From Syntrophomonadaceae bacterium (lineage in GTDB: Bacteria > Bacillota > Dethiobacteria > DTU022), in contig SKWE01000104.1 of the NCBI GenBank assembly GCA_007129055.1, positions 1-23,146 on the forward strand: a stretch of DNA of 23,146 nucleotides, written 5' to 3'. A program made the translations under genes and the position numbers. Of this stretch, positions 1 through 6,454 are shown piece after piece (positions within the stretch are counted from its first letter, which is position 1; every line of letters starts with the position of its first letter). The notes under the pieces are model-generated. The model was not told the DNA's origin and did no database searches. It saw only the letters and a list, made by a program, of their open reading frames with translations.

Positions 1-1331
1 ATCCTTTGGTTGATTCAACTCATACTTTTTCCTTCTTTTCTCTTGATGAAAAAAGTGGCGCCCTATTAAAATCTTCAATGGATCTGACATGGACTGCTGG
101 TGCAAATTTTGAAACTGAAGATGATGCCGCTTCCCCCGCCGCCGGATTCCTTATTTTAGATGAACTGCGGGGCGGCGTACCCTATAGCATTAAAGACAGG
201 GTGGTTGCTGAAGGTCTGCAAAACGGCACATACAGTTTAGAAGAAACCAGGTATACTCCTCATACGAACATTTCTGCCGAGGCTAAGCTTGTTCAGCAAT
301 ACCTGCAAAATGACGGTGGCTCCATTTTCACCGGTGCAGCACCGGGTGAAATGGTTTCAATGAATATTATTAGTGGGGAGGATTTAAATGCCTCGATCCA
401 GCTGGAAGTGCGGGAAATCAACCTTTCAACCGGCGAAGTGAGGTTTGAATATAATTCCCATCAATATGATCTTGATGGTAATTATTCTAACCATGCCGGC
501 TCTGTCACCCTTGTTTTCGGAGGGGATACTTCGCAACCAGTTAACATAGGCGGAGTGCAGATAGATTTTAGCGGATTGGATCAACTTAAGCCTGAAGATG
601 CCCGGGCCCTGACAAAAGGAGATCGTGCTGTAATCGGGGTTACGCCGGAGGTTGCTTCAGGCACAGCATATGATCGCCTGGTTGTCAGTGGTGACTACCG
701 CGGTGGCAGTTCGGAAACAACATATATATTTAATGATGCCTTTAATGGGGACCTGCGGTTTTTCAGCCTCGATACTTTCAGGCGCTCGATTGATAACGGG
801 AAAGCTTACAACGGCTTTATCAGGGTAGATGCGCAAACCCTGGAACTGCTAAGGCTGCCCGGCAACCAGACCTTTAACTACGACCGCAACGGGTTTCCCG
901 TCTATTACGGCGATAACCAGGACCGGGTGCAGGAAATTAGCCCGTTCCAGGAAATTATTATGAACCTAACTGGATTGAAATCATTTGGCATGGAGCAGGA
1001 AGTATTCGAAGCAGTTTTCGATGTTTACTGGGCCTTGATCGATAATGACCGTGAAGCCCTGGGTGGCGAGGCCCTGCAGAAAATGGATGCGGCAGTTGAC
1101 TTTTTCCTGGAGAACCTGGCCCAGGTAGGGGCCCGTTCAAACCGGGTTGACGCTATGAAGAATACATTATCCAATGAAAACCTGCACCTGCGTGAAGTGC
1201 GTTCAAATATTGAAGATATTGATTTAGCCCAGGTTATAACTGAATTTATGATGCAGGAAAATGCCTACAAGGCAGCCCTGTCAACGGCATCTATGATGCT
1301 GCAGCCCAGCCTGGTCGACTATATGCGCTAA
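1..1331 (+). CDS. flgL: Flagellar hook-associated protein 3 (FlgL), 5'-truncated by the window edge, oversized
   Basis: FlgL joins the hook to the filament on the cell exterior. The frame is open to the first base, so the start and the conserved N-terminal D0 helix lie outside the window. The last ~55 residues (NLHLREVRSNIEDIDLAQVI, then a QENAYKAAL helix and QPSLVDYMR end) match the C-terminal flagellin/FlgL D0 domain, and the LQPSL ending is typical of FlgL rather than flagellin. Over 440 residues are visible although the family is usually about 300, so the surface-exposed central region is greatly expanded; it is beta-rich and I recognise no catalytic motif. fliW follows after 26 nt with its own AAGGAGG site. 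The call rests on the C-terminus and on the fliW neighbour; a flagellin paralogue is the main alternative. Confidence 0.85.
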   Translation, partial: PLVDSTHTFSFFSLDEKSGALLKSSMDLTWTAGANFETEDDAASPAAGFLILDELRGGVPYSIKDRVVAEGLQNGTYSLEETRYTPHTNISAEAKLVQQYLQNDGGSIFTGAAPGEMVSMNIISGEDLNASIQLEVREINLSTGEVRFEYNSHQYDLDGNYSNHAGSVTLVFGGDTSQPVNIGGVQIDFSGLDQLKPEDARALTKGDRAVIGVTPEVASGTAYDRLVVSGDYRGGSSETTYIFNDAFNGDLRFFSLDTFRRSIDNGKAYNGFIRVDAQTLELLRLPGNQTFNYDRNGFPVYYGDNQDRVQEISPFQEIIMNLTGLKSFGMEQEVFEAVFDVYWALIDNDREALGGEALQKMDAAVDFFLENLAQVGARSNRVDAMKNTLSNENLHLREVRSNIEDIDLAQVITEFMMQENAYKAALSTASMMLQPSLVDYMR

Positions 1332-1357
1332 CAGAAATGCTTCAAGGAGGTTAAGCC

Positions 1358-1789
1358 ATGTCAGCAGAACAGACCGCAGTGGAAAACAGCCAGCGTAAGA
1401 TTATTGAATTTTTGTTTCCGCGCGGTATTCCGGGGTTAGAGCTATACCGCCGATTTTTAATTGAACCTGTACCCGACAACAGGTTGTTTGCCATGCTAGT
1501 AGCTGCAGAAGATCCTTCCATAGGCATGATCCTGGTTGATCCCCTGCCCTTTTTCCCCCGTTACCAGGTGGTGCTGCAGCGCAGTGACCGCCGTGACCTG
1601 ATGCTGAAGAAAGATCAAGACCTGGTTATATTTACTACAGTTACCCTGGAGGGCGATAAACTTTACACAAACCTGGCCGCTCCTATATTGATCAATGTAG
1701 CCCAGAGAAGGGGAAAGCAGATGATAGTACCTCACCGCTGTGATGATATGCGGGTACCGCTCGATACAGTTGCTGGGCCAGAAAACTAA
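1358..1789 (+). CDS. fliW: Flagellar assembly factor FliW
   Basis: FliW is a cytoplasmic regulator that binds flagellin and antagonises the translational repressor CsrA, coupling flagellin synthesis to export. The 143-residue length is normal. Family hallmarks run in order: the FPRGIPGLE segment near residue 20 (family: F-x-x-G-x-P-G-F/L), AEDPSIGMILVDPLPFF around 50-65, and a late TNLAAPILIN followed by RRGKQMIV (family: N-L-x-A-P-I-x-I-N...GKQ). ATG 1358 is preceded by AAGGAGG about 8 nt away. It sits directly behind flgL, its usual place in Firmicutes. CsrA, its normal partner and usual next gene, is not encoded downstream in this window. Confidence 0.95.
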   Translation: MSAEQTAVENSQRKIIEFLFPRGIPGLELYRRFLIEPVPDNRLFAMLVAAEDPSIGMILVDPLPFFPRYQVVLQRSDRRDLMLKKDQDLVIFTTVTLEGDKLYTNLAAPILINVAQRRGKQMIVPHRCDDMRVPLDTVAGPEN

Positions 1790-1855
1790 AAGAGGTGAAC
1801 ACTAATCAGCTTACCATTCGTAAAAGAAACAGGAAACTATGAAAGCAACCCCTCT

Positions 1856-2212
1856 TTGCGCGTTACTGCACTGCTAAAGCATTTGCAATCTGCCCAGGTC
1901 GAAGAGCGTGCTGCTATCGAAGCTGCGAATGAAGAGAAGATGGCTGAAGCAGCAGGTAAGATTGATTCCCTGCTGATAGAAATTGCAGAATGGCTCACAT
2001 TAAAGCAGGAAATACCGGTTAGTGATAAACTGGAACTTGCAAAAAATTTTAAAGCAGCCAGGGAACAGCGTGAAACTAACCGCAGGCTTCTTGAAGAAAC
2101 ACTTGCAGCAACAGGTATAACCATTTCTAAGTTATCTTCGGGTAAAAAAACATTAAACGCCTACAGCAACCCTCATTCAAAAAAAGAACTATTCCTAAAA
2201 AAAGATTGCTAA
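1856..2212 (+). CDS. Small helical protein, possibly a FlgN/FliT-like flagellar chaperone; start uncertain
   Basis: The protein is almost wholly predicted helix, rich in Ala, Glu, Lys and Leu (residues about 10-95). Its C-terminal half (ETNRRLLEETL, then a short turn and LNAYSNP) resembles the layout of FlgN-type chaperones for hook-associated proteins. I cannot confirm the family from sequence alone. The coordinates use TTG 1856, the first standard start in the frame, but it has no ribosome binding site. The frame is open back to 1799, just after the stop at 1796-1798, and a good AGAGGTG site at 1791-1797 is 7 nt upstream of ATC 1805, which would give MSLPFVKETGNYESNPS... as the N-terminus. 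Either a rare ATC start is used, or a base was lost or gained near 1840, or TTG is used weakly. It occupies the position where csrA normally follows fliW. Confidence 0.55.
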   Translation: MRVTALLKHLQSAQVEERAAIEAANEEKMAEAAGKIDSLLIEIAEWLTLKQEIPVSDKLELAKNFKAAREQRETNRRLLEETLAATGITISKLSSGKKTLNAYSNPHSKKELFLKKDC

Positions 2213-2318
2213 TCGCTCTTTACATTGCTAAACACCTCATAGTATTAGGCCTACACATTTTACTAACAGACATTATTTAATAAAAAATATTTCCAAAAAG
2301 CAGGATATAACATTTGTT

Positions 2319-2325
2319 TGTCGAA
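2319..2325 (+). promoter_or_regulatory. Candidate Spo0A box (TGTCGAA)
   Basis: TTTGTCGAAAG contains a perfect match to the Spo0A core TGTCGAA, centred about 70 bp upstream of the -35 element of the flgB operon promoter. Spo0A links sporulation and motility in several Clostridia. A single 7-base match in an AT-rich region of ~400 bp can arise by chance, so this is only a candidate. Confidence 0.25.
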
Positions 2326-2370
2326 AGGCAGTAAACCAAGCCTAAATTATTAAATAAATGTTATCATTGC

Positions 2371-2421
2371 TAAGAATATTTTAAAATTTTCTTGACCGGT
2401 TGATTATGGCTCTGCTATAAT
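2371..2421 (+). promoter_or_regulatory. Sigma-A promoter of the flgB-flhG flagellar operon, with AT-rich upstream element
   Basis: The -35 TTGACC (2392-2397) and the perfect -10 TATAAT (2416-2421) are separated by 18 nt, and TGC directly before the -10 makes it an extended -10 promoter. Runs of A and T at 2371-2390 (AATATTTTAAAATTTT) look like an UP element. The predicted transcription start near 2428 falls just before the riboswitch aptamer, as expected. This would be a strong housekeeping promoter; control would then be exerted mainly downstream, at the riboswitch. Confidence 0.8.
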
Positions 2422-2430
2422 ACAACTGTG

Positions 2431-2515
2431 AAGGACTGTTAAAGGCAAACCCGTAGTGATACGGGGACGCAAAACCATGGATCCTGATTGTTGGATTGCC
2501 AGGTTGCCGGTCTTT
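2431..2515 (+). ncRNA. Cyclic-di-GMP-I (GEMM-I) riboswitch aptamer
   Basis: The aptamer carries the class I signature: GGCAAACC (2444-2451), then a CCGTA/TACGG stem capped by the GNRA tetraloop GTGA (2451-2464), then GGGACGCAAA around the ligand site, a second helix with TGG-ATCC pairing GGAT-TG-CCA, and the closing AGGTTGCCGG (2501-2510). AAGGAC (2431-2436) can pair with GTCTTT (2510-2515) as the basal P1 helix. The aptamer begins a few nucleotides after the predicted transcription start. The class binds cyclic di-GMP, and in Clostridia it is known upstream of flagellar operons, where ligand switches expression off. Here it precedes an intrinsic terminator and then flgB, so an OFF switch is likely. 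The direction of control is inference. Confidence 0.93.
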
Positions 2516-2544
2516 AGTTTATGGGAAAATCCAGACTATTAACC

Positions 2545-2575
2545 ACGAGGCAGCCAATAGGATGTCTCGTTTTTT
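2545..2575 (+). terminator. Intrinsic terminator in the riboswitch expression platform
   Basis: ACGAGGCA (2545-2552) pairs with TGTCTCGT (2563-2570), 8 base pairs including one G-U, with a CC/GG mini-stem inside the loop. A run of six T (2570-2575) follows at once. It lies 30 nt after the aptamer and 31 nt before the flgB start, so it would abort transcription of the whole flagellar operon. A preceding hairpin (2507-2544) overlaps the 3' strand of the aptamer P1 helix and could relay the signal. Confidence 0.7.
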
Positions 2576-2606
2576 CATTCGGCCGCATAAAAGTGGAGGT
2601 GGAGCC

Positions 2607-3011
2607 GTGACTTTTTTTAGGGATGACATTATGTCAGGTTTGTCCAGGGGGCTGAATGCTGCTGCCTTACGTCAACAGGTTACAGCGCATAACCTTGCCA
2701 ATTTAAATACCCCCAACTTTCAACGCAGCGATGTTACCTTTGAAGAAGAACTGCTGCGGGCCAGGGGACATGCTGCTACACCTCTAACCCGGACACATGA
2801 CAAACATTTCCCTCAACCTCCCGCACCTGAAATTGCTCCCCAGGTTGTGAAAGATACTACCACAGTCAGGCGTATTGACGGAAACAATGTTGATCTGGAA
2901 CGCGATATGCTGAATCTTGTCAGCAATCAGATCCGCTATAATACCTATGTACAGCAGCTTAATACAAGATTTAGCAACTGGCGCTTTGTGATCAATGAAG
3001 GGAGGCGTTAA
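2607..3011 (+). CDS. flgB: Flagellar basal-body rod protein FlgB
   Basis: FlgB forms the proximal rod above the MS ring. The N-terminal helix ends in the rod signature HNLANLNTPNFQR (family: N-N-I-A-N-x-N-T-P-G-F), and the C-terminus has the amphipathic VDLERDMLNLVSNQIRYNTY helix shared by rod and hook proteins. GTG 2607 is chosen because GGAGGT (2595-2600) lies 6 nt upstream and the resulting 134 residues match the usual size. In-frame starts further upstream would fall inside the terminator hairpin or the riboswitch. It is the first gene of the operon, so its expression depends directly on terminator read-through. flgC starts 2 nt after its stop. Confidence 0.96.
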   Translation: MTFFRDDIMSGLSRGLNAAALRQQVTAHNLANLNTPNFQRSDVTFEEELLRARGHAATPLTRTHDKHFPQPPAPEIAPQVVKDTTTVRRIDGNNVDLERDMLNLVSNQIRYNTYVQQLNTRFSNWRFVINEGRR

Positions 3012-3013
3012 GT

Positions 3014-3475
3014 TTGAGTATGTTTCCTGATTTCAGGATATCAGGCTCTGCCCTGACAGCAGAAAAAACGCGTTTGGACACCATTGCCGGCAACATCGCT
3101 AACATGAATACGACAAGAACTGTTGAAGGAGGGCCCTACAGGAGGCGGACTGTTGTTTTTGCCGAAGACCTGGCAGTGGCCCGTAACCGCAGAGCGATTG
3201 TCGTACCTTTTGTTCCAAGCGAGCAGGTTAAGAGGACCTACGGAGGCTACGGGGTAAGGGTGGATCGCATCCTGGCCGATCATCGTGACCCGATGATGGT
3301 TTACGACCCGGAACACCCCGATGCCGGTGAAGATGGCTATGTCCGCTACCCCAATGTTGAAATTGCCAAGGAAATAACTGATATGATTACGGCACAGCGC
3401 TCTTATGAAGCAAGCACAACCGCAATTCAGACAGCAAAAAGTATTTATATGAAAGCTCTTGAAATCGGGCGTTAG
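3014..3475 (+). CDS. flgC: Flagellar basal-body rod protein FlgC
   Basis: FlgC is a rod subunit, exported through the flagellar type III apparatus. Visible marks are the early rod motif DTIAGNIANMNTTRT, the FlgC-specific EGGPYRRRTVVFAED stretch (around residues 38-52), YGGYGVRV with the V-x-x-D-P-x-Y-x-P-x-H-P-like MMVYDPEHPDAG, and the C-terminal helix ITDMITAQRSYEASTTAIQ. Its 153 residues are normal. TTG 3014 has GGAGG (3001-3005) 8 nt upstream; the later ATG 3020 would be too far from it. The stop overlaps the fliE ribosome binding site. Confidence 0.97.
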   Translation: MSMFPDFRISGSALTAEKTRLDTIAGNIANMNTTRTVEGGPYRRRTVVFAEDLAVARNRRAIVVPFVPSEQVKRTYGGYGVRVDRILADHRDPMMVYDPEHPDAGEDGYVRYPNVEIAKEITDMITAQRSYEASTTAIQTAKSIYMKALEIGR

Positions 3476-3489
3476 GAGGAGTGCTTGCA

Positions 3490-3807
3490 TTGACAGAAAT
3501 AACTGGCAGTAGATTAACTTCACTGGTTGATCGCAATATAATTGACCGAAATATTGTTTTTCCGGGCAGGGCAGAAGAGAAAGAAGATCTAACATTTGCA
3601 GATACCCTGCTTGGCGCACTAAATAATGTTAACCGTATGCAGGTTGATGCAAACAGGGCAACTGAACAGCTTTTAACCGGCGATATCCAGAACCTGCATG
3701 AAGTGATGATCAAAGCAGAAGAAGCGCAATTAAGCCTGCAGTTAACAACCCAGGTCGTTAACAAGGTCATTCAGGCCTACCAGGAAATTTCAAGAATGCA
3801 GATTTAA
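3490..3807 (+). CDS. fliE: Flagellar hook-basal body complex protein FliE
   Basis: FliE adapts the rod to the MS ring and is one of the first rod-type export substrates. The protein has a variable N-terminus and then the family core: FADTLLGALNNVNRMQVDA, LTGDIQNLHEVMIKAEEAQL and LQLTTQVVNKVIQAYQEISR, ending in MQI. The chosen TTG 3490 gives 105 residues with AGGAGG (3474-3479) 10 nt upstream. The GTG at 3481 in the same frame would touch that site directly and is unlikely. It lies between flgC and fliF, the standard order. Confidence 0.95.
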   Translation: MTEITGSRLTSLVDRNIIDRNIVFPGRAEEKEDLTFADTLLGALNNVNRMQVDANRATEQLLTGDIQNLHEVMIKAEEAQLSLQLTTQVVNKVIQAYQEISRMQI

Positions 3808-3824
3808 TCTCATGAGGTGCTATC

Positions 3825-5435
3825 ATGGCTGACGAACCAAATGTTGGAACCAATGATCAGGGTTACAGTGAAACTGATATAAACACAAGGACCAATGCTG
3901 ACTCTAGTACCGGGAAAAGCGGTTTTGGCAGTTTTTGGGAAGGATTGGCTCTTCCGGCCAGGATTGGCATACTAACTGTAGCCGGGCTCAGCCTTGTTTT
4001 GATCATAGTTTTATCCTTTAATGCCATTACTCCCGATGATATGGAAGTTTTGTTTCACCGCCTTGATCCTGTCCAGGCCCGGGAAGTAGCCGGTGCCCTT
4101 GAAGAGATGGGGGTTAATTACGAGCTGGCCGATGACGGGACAACCATTTTGGTTCAGCGGGACCAGAGGGATCGGCTGCGAATTACACTTTCACCCGATC
4201 TTTATGCACAGGGAATCGGGTTTGCCCTTTTTGAAAATGGGGGGTTAGTAGCCAGCGATTTTGACAGAAGGGTACAGTGGCAAATTGCACTGGAAGAGGA
4301 GTTAAGACGAACGATAACCAGTATAGATGCCGTTGACCAGGCCCGGGTACACCTTGTTATTACCGAGGAAGGCGTTTTTATCAGGGACAGAAAGGAACCT
4401 TCAGCATCTGTTTTCTTAAGATTAAGCCCCCTGGCCAGCCTGACTGAAAACCAGGTCAGGGGTATTTTAAGCCTGGTGGCAGGCAGCGTTGAAGGGTTGA
4501 CTCCTGAAAACGTAACCATCATAGATGCTAACGGTAACATTTTATACGATGCTTTTGCCATGCTTGATAGTGTTACTGCTTCAGGCGCGGTTGAGGGACA
4601 GCTTCAGTTAAAGCGGCAGTTCGAAACTGAGCTGGAGAGAAGGCTGCGTTCCATCCTTGAACAGGTTTATGGCCCAGGCAGGGCCGTAGCCATGGTTTCT
4701 GCCGACCTCGATTTTGATACCCGTGAACTAACCAGCGTTATATATGATGATAACCCCGTCCCGCGCTCTACTCATATAATCAGGGAAGAATCTGAAAATA
4801 TCATGCCTCCCCAGGAAGAAGTTGGAGAACCTAACATTCCGGGCCAGGCAGCAGTTATAGGTGGCGGTGGAGACAGCAGTTATCTTCGGGAAGAAGAAAT
4901 AGTTAATTATGAAGTTAGTGAAACCAGGGAATATATTGCTGCAGCGCCCGGGCAGGTAATCCGGCTTTCAACTGCGGTAATTATTGATAACGAAGGAGCC
5001 GATCCATTCCTGGAAGAACAGGTCGCAGACCTGGTTAACTCGGCAATAGGCCTTGACGAAGCCAGGGGCGACACCCTGAGCGTTCAGCTTTTACCTTTTG
5101 ATACCACCTGGATTGTTGATCCAGACCCCGATCCATTTTTACCTGAAACATTTCCTATTCCACTATTATGGATTATTATTGCTTCCTCAGTCCTGCTGCT
5201 TGTGCTCCTTGTCTTATTCATGATCATGCGAGCCAGGAAACGGCGTCGGGAAGAAGAAGAGCGTGATTATGACGCTATGTCGCTTGAGGAAGAAATGGAA
5301 TCAAGAATTATTGAGGAGTCTGAAGCCCTGGAGCCCGGAGAAGCTGAAAGCAAGGCCAAGGCAATCCGTAAAATGGCCCAGGATGAACCGGAAAGTGTTG
5401 CAGGGTTGCTAAAAACCTGGCTGCAGGAGGAGTAA
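3825..5435 (+). CDS. fliF: Flagellar MS-ring protein FliF
   Basis: FliF builds the membrane and supramembrane ring on which the rod, export gate and switch assemble. The 536-residue protein shows two membrane helices, at about residues 45-66 (GILTVAGLSLVLIIVLSF) and 445-468 (LLWIIIASSVLLLVLLVLF), enclosing the periplasmic YscJ/FliF ring-building domains (ALEEMGVNYELADDGTTILV; DQARVHLVITE). A charged cytoplasmic tail (RARKRRREEEE) ends in EPESVAGLLKTWLQEE, the short helix that in FliF binds the N-domain of FliG. ATG 3825 has GAGGTG 5 nt upstream. fliG follows after 8 nt and its ribosome binding site lies within the fliF terminus, so the two partners are probably coupled in translation. Confidence 0.98.
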   Translation: MADEPNVGTNDQGYSETDINTRTNADSSTGKSGFGSFWEGLALPARIGILTVAGLSLVLIIVLSFNAITPDDMEVLFHRLDPVQAREVAGALEEMGVNYELADDGTTILVQRDQRDRLRITLSPDLYAQGIGFALFENGGLVASDFDRRVQWQIALEEELRRTITSIDAVDQARVHLVITEEGVFIRDRKEPSASVFLRLSPLASLTENQVRGILSLVAGSVEGLTPENVTIIDANGNILYDAFAMLDSVTASGAVEGQLQLKRQFETELERRLRSILEQVYGPGRAVAMVSADLDFDTRELTSVIYDDNPVPRSTHIIREESENIMPPQEEVGEPNIPGQAAVIGGGGDSSYLREEEIVNYEVSETREYIAAAPGQVIRLSTAVIIDNEGADPFLEEQVADLVNSAIGLDEARGDTLSVQLLPFDTTWIVDPDPDPFLPETFPIPLLWIIIASSVLLLVLLVLFMIMRARKRRREEEERDYDAMSLEEEMESRIIEESEALEPGEAESKAKAIRKMAQDEPESVAGLLKTWLQEE

Positions 5436-5443
5436 CCTAAAAT

Positions 5444-6454
5444 ATGATTGCTACAAAAAACATATCAGGTTTAAGAAAAGTTGCTATATTCCTTCTGGCG
5501 CTGGGGCCGAATGTTTCTGCCAGCATCCTGAAGCACTTTAGTGAGTCCGAGATTGAAAAGATCAGTATGGAAATTGCTAATACTACCAGGGTTGAAAGAG
5601 ATCAGCTGGATGAAGTGTTGAATGAATTTACCGTGATTAACGAAGCCCAGCAGTATATGGTTGACGGTGGTTACGATTACGCGCAGCAGATCCTGGAACA
5701 GACTCTTGGACCACAGAAAGCTTCAGAATTAATGAAAAGGCTCAAGGAACAGAGTAAAGTTAAGCCCTTTACTTTCGTGCGCAATGCCGATGCAAAACAG
5801 CTGGTTAATATGATCGGCCAGGAGCATCCGCAAACTATATCTTTCATCCTTTCCTATCTTGACGCGGATCAGGCAGCCATGGTTTTATCAGAGCTGCCCC
5901 AGGAAATACAAAGCGATATAGCCAGGCGTATTGCCATGATGGAAAGAACTTCCCCCCAGATTATTAAAAGCGTGGAAAGCGTGATGAAAGAAAGGCTTTC
6001 CACCATATTCCAGCAAGACTTTACAGCTGCAGGCGGTATAGAGGCAATAGTAGAGATTCTAAATAATGTTGACCGGGGAACTGAAAAGTTAATTCTTGAA
6101 GAGCTGGAAAAAGAAGATGCTGAACTGGCAGAGGAAATACGACAGCAGATGTTTATCTTTGACGATATTGTTAATCTTGATGATGCATCAATCCAAAGAG
6201 TTGTAAGAGACCTTGACAATAACGACATTGCCATGGCCCTGAAAGGTTCCAGCGATGACGTTAAGAATAAAATATTCAGGAATATTTCCAAGCGGGCCGG
6301 AGAAATACTGCAGGAAAACATGGAGTTTATGGGTCCGGTGCGCCTGCGTGAAGTGGAAGAAGCTCAGCAGCGTGTAGTGGCTGTTATCAGGCGTTTAGAT
6401 GAGAGTGGAGAAATTATCATATCCCGGGGTGGAGACGATGCGATTATCGCCTAA
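5444..6454 (+). CDS. fliG: Flagellar motor switch protein FliG
   Basis: FliG is the C-ring protein that contacts the stator and generates torque. The 336 residues are full length. The N-domain starts with SGLRKVAIFLLALGPNVSA, which binds the FliF tail. The middle domain carries the conserved EHPQT motif and the LPQEIQSDIARRIA helix. The C-domain includes DDIVNLDDASIQRVVRDLD and the charged torque helix SSDDVKNKIFRNISKRAGE, ending EEAQQRVVAVIRRLDESGEI. The EHPQ site normally docks FliM, but no fliM gene is present in this window. Its end overlaps the start of fliH by 17 nt. Confidence 0.98.
   Translation: MIATKNISGLRKVAIFLLALGPNVSASILKHFSESEIEKISMEIANTTRVERDQLDEVLNEFTVINEAQQYMVDGGYDYAQQILEQTLGPQKASELMKRLKEQSKVKPFTFVRNADAKQLVNMIGQEHPQTISFILSYLDADQAAMVLSELPQEIQSDIARRIAMMERTSPQIIKSVESVMKERLSTIFQQDFTAAGGIEAIVEILNNVDRGTEKLILEELEKEDAELAEEIRQQMFIFDDIVNLDDASIQRVVRDLDNNDIAMALKGSSDDVKNKIFRNISKRAGEILQENMEFMGPVRLREVEEAQQRVVAVIRRLDESGEIIISRGGDDAIIA

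Noticed and set aside
1795..1877. CsrA gene right after fliW
   Set aside because: The mini-ORFs here (15 and 12 residues) are too short and show no CsrA motif, and the following frame encodes an unrelated helical protein.
2230..2270. Terminator for the flgL-fliW unit
   Set aside because: The only symmetry is a short TAGGCCTA palindrome without a T-run; no convincing terminator is visible between 2213 and 2391.
2281..2308. Possible sigma-D (sigma-28) promoter TAAA-N16-CAGGATAT
   Set aside because: Only five of eight -10 bases fit and the region is AT-rich; the sigma-A promoter at 2392-2421 is far better. It could still be a minor second promoter.
2496..2606. Longer FlgB starting at TTG 2496 or ATG 2562
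   Set aside because: These starts lie in the riboswitch or terminator and lack ribosome binding sites, while GTG 2607 has GGAGGT at 6 nt and gives the usual family length.
3041..3619. Long minus-strand open frame opposite flgC and fliE
   Set aside because: Its product has no recognisable domain, it has no ribosome binding site, and it is antisense to two well-conserved genes.
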